DNA of 64,000 bases from Watersipora subatra (taxonomy: Eukaryota > Bryozoa > Gymnolaemata > Cheilostomatida > Watersiporidae). The stretch spans positions 5,374,001 through 5,438,000 of the forward strand of contig NC_088710.1 of NCBI RefSeq assembly GCF_963576615.1. Reading direction: 5' to 3'. Below the pieces are notes generated by a model. The model was not told the origin of the DNA and ran no database searches. It saw nothing but the letters and a program-made list of their open reading frames with translations. A program made the translations under genes and the position numbers. Every line of letters begins with the position of its first letter. Position 1 is the first letter of the stretch. Positions 60,341 to 64,000 of the stretch are shown piece after piece.

Positions 60341-61873
60341 CCCTAGGACACTTAAGTATTCGCGGCATCTAACTTTCGCGTTTTCGCGGAGTCATCATCA
60401 CGCGAAAAATTCATGCGCGAAACTAAACTATCATAACGAACTAGCGAAAATTCGAAATTAAATAGCTATGTTCTACGCAGGCCTGTATTCACTGGTTGCA
60501 AGTTGGGGGGCTAATGTTAGACGACTAGTTATGAACATCTGGGGTGTGGAGAAGGGGGGGGGGTGCTGTAAGCTCCCAACAGGTTTCTCTTATGTAGGGC
60601 CTTAGCCGGGCCTCTCACGTGAAGTTTTAAAAAATTTTATTGGCAAGTATCAACATTTTTCTATTTTTTGAGATTTGCTTTGTTTTAGCTGATGTGACTG
60701 ACAAAACGTTTTAAAATTAAAACAGGCAAAACTTGTATGCAGTTAAAAAGCTCAGAAAGAAGACATCTTTTTTTTAAGCGTTTTAACAAAGATCATTTTT
60801 GCCGATTTTATTTCAAGTTCATTAAGTAGGATATGGGCAAGCAGATGTTTGCTAAAACTTGATATTTTGCAAACCTTTATAAAAGTCGTTAGCAAGAATA
60901 TTTTGCCGCTGATGAAGATAATAATGACGCCTAAGAACTACTAAAAGTTGACGTTTGTATCTATGGCTTCGAATAAAGTGATATTCTACAGCGATAAAAA
61001 CCTTTCTATAGCCGTTGGACTATGAAATTCCTAAAAAGTTGGGGCGTCTTAGCCGGCCAGCTGTCCAAGGGAATACGGCCCTGTAGTTCATTGATATCCA
61101 CAACAAAATCGTGATATTAGAAATGCAGATAATTTTGTGTGTGATTGAGCTCATTGGGAAATTTCTAGTAAATTCGTTAATACACCGAATGAGCAGCATG
61201 GCAAAGCAAATTAAGGTAACAAGTTTTTTTGGAAAAGCCAAGACAAACGAAGAAGATGATGATATCAGTTTAGTCACCGAATTTGTAACTGATGAGGATG
61301 AAAGTCTGGTAGGTGAAGTCATACAATTAAATAATACTTATTGTAGTGATGAATTTTACTGCCAACCAAAAACGATAACAACCCTCACCAGGTCCAACCA
61401 TGTTATACAGTTCTGGTTGTGATGTTGGTTGTTATCTATTTTCTTTTTTATGAGACATGTACTGTATTTGATTTTTTTTAAATTTGAAATATTGTGAACT
61501 CAAAACGTGCCATGGCCATCGCTTGCTATAAATACTTGAGATCTAATATTGGTACCATATCGGTCACGACGGAAAGGACCGAGACGTCATTGATAGTCCA
61601 AGAAACAAATGGCAGCAAGCGATCACGTTGAATTATCGATTTCTGCCATACATTTATACCTGCGGGTTACAAATACAAACTAGTCGCAAATATAACAACT
61701 TTTTTTTACTAGAGGACCGGACCTGAGGAATCTAATTTGTTTGTTCCACTGTATTTATTTTCACATCACTATATTTTCGCACTCATCAGAGCTGCGAAAT
61801 TAAGTTGCAGCGAAATTTTACTCTGTGTGCTACTCACGAAACTAAATACTAGCGAAATATAAGTGTCCTAGGG
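60341..61873 (+). mobile_element. pogo-like element remnant, 1533 bp, TA target duplication
   Basis: The ends CCCTAGGACACTTAAGTATT and (other strand) CCCTAGGACACTTATATTTC are flanked by TA (60339-60340, 61874-61875). Subterminal GCGAAA motifs recur at both sides. Inside, a plus-strand frame (61111-61422) encodes QIKVTSFF (61207-61230), a PCNA-interacting PIP-box pattern, followed by an acidic tail, as expected for the C-terminus of pogo-type transposases. The DNA-binding and DDE catalytic parts are missing or unrecognisable, so it is non-autonomous. Confidence 0.7.
60625..60835. mobile_element. foldback MITE family 1, copy G (very degenerate)
   Basis: TTTTATTGGCAAGTATCAAC, ATTTTTCTATTTTTTGAGAT, TTAGCTGATGTGACTGAC and, further on, TTTTTGCCGATTTTATTTC, CAAGTTCATTAAG follow the order of the foldback family, mostly the left arm. 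It lies inside the pogo-like remnant. Confidence 0.4.
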
Positions 61874-62380
61874 TATGTCATATTTTTATTCACAGCGTGC
61901 TTCACTGGCGCGAAAATAAACAACAGCCTCTAAAATGTTTCTACGGAATTCATTGAGCTCTTTATTTATAGAAGTTTGAGTTACGCACCCTTATCCTTAA
62001 ATAGTCACACGAGAGGGCAACTCCCAAAATATTCGGTCTGTTCGGTCATTCAGTGCGTTCGGCTTTTCGTATCTACCGTGAGCCTTGACCTTCTGGGGAT
62101 ATCTGTATTGTTGTATTCTAGCAATAGTTATTATTGTCAGCACCTGCAGTCTGACAGCAGTGACCACAAGGTCAGGTGTGATGAATTATGTCTTGCCAGT
62201 AAACAAGGGCATTATATAGTTAGCCAGCAATAAACGAACATTCAAACTGCAAACGCTCTCTCTAGCTCCTATTACCGTACATTCTAAAGATACAATGGCG
62301 ACGAGTTTGTAAATTTTGGAAGGAGAGAGGCTAGTACGAGATAATTAGCTGGCATATAATTCTGGGATACTATTGTGAGC

Positions 62381-64000
62381 ATGGCTATGGCATTGGATAC
62401 AAACACGAGCCATATCAAAGCCTTTCCAGTAGCTTCAGACCCGTTGACTGTAGGGTCTCGTTGGAAAAGGTGGAAGAGAGGTTTCGAGTACTTTGTAGCT
62501 GCTAGAGGCGTCACGAAAGCAGACCAGAAGAAAGCATTACTGCTAGATATGGCAGGTGAAGAGGTACAGGATATATTCGATGTGTTACCGAATGGAGAAG
62601 GTGATGATAGCTATAAAAAGGCAATGTCGGCCATAGACAGTCACTTTCAAGCTAAAACTAACACAACGTACGAATGATCAGTATTCAGAAGGACAGAGAT
62701 TAGAAAAGATGAGACTGTGGTCAATTACATCACGAGGCTTCATCAGTTAGCTTTGACATGTGAGTACACAGATGTAGAGATAGAAATTCGAGACCAAATT
62801 ATCGAGAAACTGCCCTTTAGCCGATTGAGAAGAAAACTCCTTGAACAAGGCTCTGACTTAACACTGACTAAAATAGTATCAATAGCGCAGACAGAAGAGG
62901 CAATAAATCAACAGAACACTGAGCTGGGTAATGAAGTAAAGCAGGAAGAAGTGAACAAGGTTCTAAATAGTCGAGCTCGACAATGTATGAGAAATACGAC
63001 TGCAAGACCTGAAGCAACGAGGAACACAGTTTGCTACCGTTGTAAGGCTACTGATCACATTGCGTCATCAGGTAGCTGTCCCGCACAGGGAAGATCATGT
63101 AATGTCTGCCACAAAAAGGGACATTTTGGTGGTGCTAGATTCTGTAAAGGCGTACAAAGCAATCGTAATATAAGCGCAACTGCAGCTGTTAGTGATGCTG
63201 CAGATGATGATGTCGCTACTCTGTTCGCTGTTAGCGATCTCCTAGATAATGAGGGAACAACGGATAATGGTATGTTCAATATAGCTCCTACAAAATCGGC
63301 GCGGACAGTGGTAATAATAAACAACATTGCATCTTCTGTATTAGTCGACTCGGGTGTGTCCAGTAACTTAATGGACAAGGCCACTGCTAAAACTCTAAAG
63401 TGCCAAATCAGGCCTACAAATAAACGACTCTTTGCTTATGGTAATAAATCGAGGTGCATTGATTTAATTGGTGAAACTGATGTTAATGTTGTTGTACCTG
63501 ACAATGGTAAATGTGTGCATGCTACTTTTTATATTTTTAATGGTACTGCTACCACACTACTAGGTAGACATACATCTGAGCGTTTGGATGTGCTGAGAGT
63601 AGGGCCGACTAAGGGGGAGGTTAATGTTGCTTCATCTGGTTCTGCTCCTGGTGATTTGGATCCGTGGTTGAGTCGGTTTCCCGAGTGTTTTGCTGGGGTT
63701 GGTCGATTGAAGGATGTGCAGGTTGCATTGCATATTGATTCTGGTGTGAGGCCAGTAGCTCAGCCGGTGAGGCGTATGCCATTTGGACACAGGTTGAAGG
63801 CAAAGGCCAAGTTGGATGAGCTTCTAGCATCTGATATAATTGAGAGGGTGGAAGGGCCAACACCATGGGTCAGTCCAATAGTCACAGTGCCCAAAGATGG
63901 TAATGACATTCGCTTATGTGTTGATATGCGTCAAGCCAACAAAGCGATAATCAGAGAGCGCCACCCTATTCCTACAATCAAAGAGCTGCTATACAATCTC
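62381..64000 (+). CDS. Ty3/gypsy retrotransposon gag-pol, one stop codon, runs off the right edge
   Basis: One frame is open from ATG 62381 to the window end except for TGA at 62675-62677. In order: gag capsid-like region (WKRWKRGFEYF; after the stop, VNYITRLHQLA), two zinc knuckles of the CX2CX4HX6C type (CYRCKATDH..., CNVCHKKGH...; about 63038-63135), aspartic protease (VLVDSGVSSN with catalytic DSG, flap end LLGR), and the start of reverse transcriptase (TPWVSPIVTVPKDG, RLCVDMRQANKAI). The YxDD box, RNase H and integrase would lie beyond 64000. Gag and pol share one frame without a frameshift site. The stop lies within the gag capsid region and would abolish full-length product. Given the split LTR, this copy is probably inactive. 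It is a mobile element, not a host gene. Confidence 0.92.

Larger units (their letters stand above)
59985..62078. mobile_element. Mutator-like TIR element in the gypsy LTR, 2094 bp, 9-bp target duplication
   Basis: Terminal inverted repeats of about 68 bp begin CGGTAGATACGAAAAGCCGA and end near GGGAGTTGCCCTC (59985-60053 and, inverted, 62013-62078), with a handful of mismatches. The direct repeat TGAGCCTTG flanks both ends. Removing the pogo-like insert (60341-61873) leaves an element of about 560 bp without coding capacity, so it was a MITE. Confidence 0.8.
59905..62294 (+). mobile_element. gypsy 5' LTR interrupted by a 2.1-kb insertion
   Basis: The right part (62088-62294) has LTR features: a TATATAG box near 62214, AATAAA near 62230, an end TACA followed by TGGCGACGAG (62296-62305) as a likely primer binding site. 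The left part should start at TGT near 59902-59913. The two parts meet at TGAGCCTTG, duplicated at 59976-59984 and 62079-62087 around the insert. LTR length without the insert is about 280-290 bases. The left limit is uncertain because the 3' LTR is outside the window. Confidence 0.6.

Noticed and set aside
61020-61322. Minus-strand 100-codon frame in the pogo-like element
   Set aside because: Antisense to the PIP-box frame; serine-rich composition mirrors the acidic tail codons on the other strand.
1-64000. A novel multi-gene defence or biosynthetic system
   Set aside because: I looked for clustered unknown genes with shared orientation or spacing. The window holds three unrelated host genes and mobile elements, and nothing supports a system.

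Overview
This window is AT-rich nuclear DNA of a bilaterian animal. It holds multi-exon genes with consensus GT...AG introns, a Mnx-class homeobox gene, a heterotrimeric G-protein alpha subunit, an LDLa/trypsin-type serine protease, and many eukaryotic mobile elements (LTR retrotransposon, tRNA-derived SINEs, MITEs). A marine lophotrochozoan-type invertebrate is plausible, but the sequence alone does not fix the species. Most single-frame open reading frames here are chance. The real genes were found by joining exons whose splice sites and reading phases agree.

Layout. (1) 1-1880: no supportable gene. (2) 1898-4797 (+): a complete eight-exon gene for a divergent 501-residue G-alpha protein, with TATA box, initiator and poly(A) signal. 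(3) 4820-9240: gene-free, with hairpins and a 37-bp tandem repeat. (4) 9632-16059 (-): a complete three-exon Mnx/HB9-type homeobox gene of 240 residues. Its first intron carries a 20-bp satellite and a MITE whose ends have been tandemly amplified. (5) 18794-53841 (-): seven exons of a secreted or membrane-anchored serine protease (LDLa module, pro-region cysteine, RVRR activation site, complete His/Asp/Ser triad). They are spread over 35 kb, all phases join, and the first exon(s) were not found. The introns are full of foldback elements, hAT, Mutator-like and pogo-like MITEs, SINEs and satellites. On the opposite strand they hold fragments resembling an adhesion-GPCR GAIN domain and a helical-repeat protein. 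(6) 53842-59900: gene-free, with SINEs, a clean hAT MITE and a 52-bp satellite with dimeric higher-order structure. (7) About 59905-64000 (+): a Ty3/gypsy retrotransposon running off the right edge. Its 5' LTR is split by a 2.1-kb element with long terminal inverted repeats and a 9-bp target duplication, and that element in turn contains a 1.5-kb pogo-like element.

The three host genes are unrelated in function: G-protein signalling, neuronal/endodermal transcription control, and extracellular proteolysis. There is no operon-like logic. The most unusual protein is the G-alpha, with a roughly 100-residue insertion between its G4 and G5 motifs, a changed P-loop and no N-terminal Gly-2. The most informative genome structure is the nested transposon stack at the right edge.
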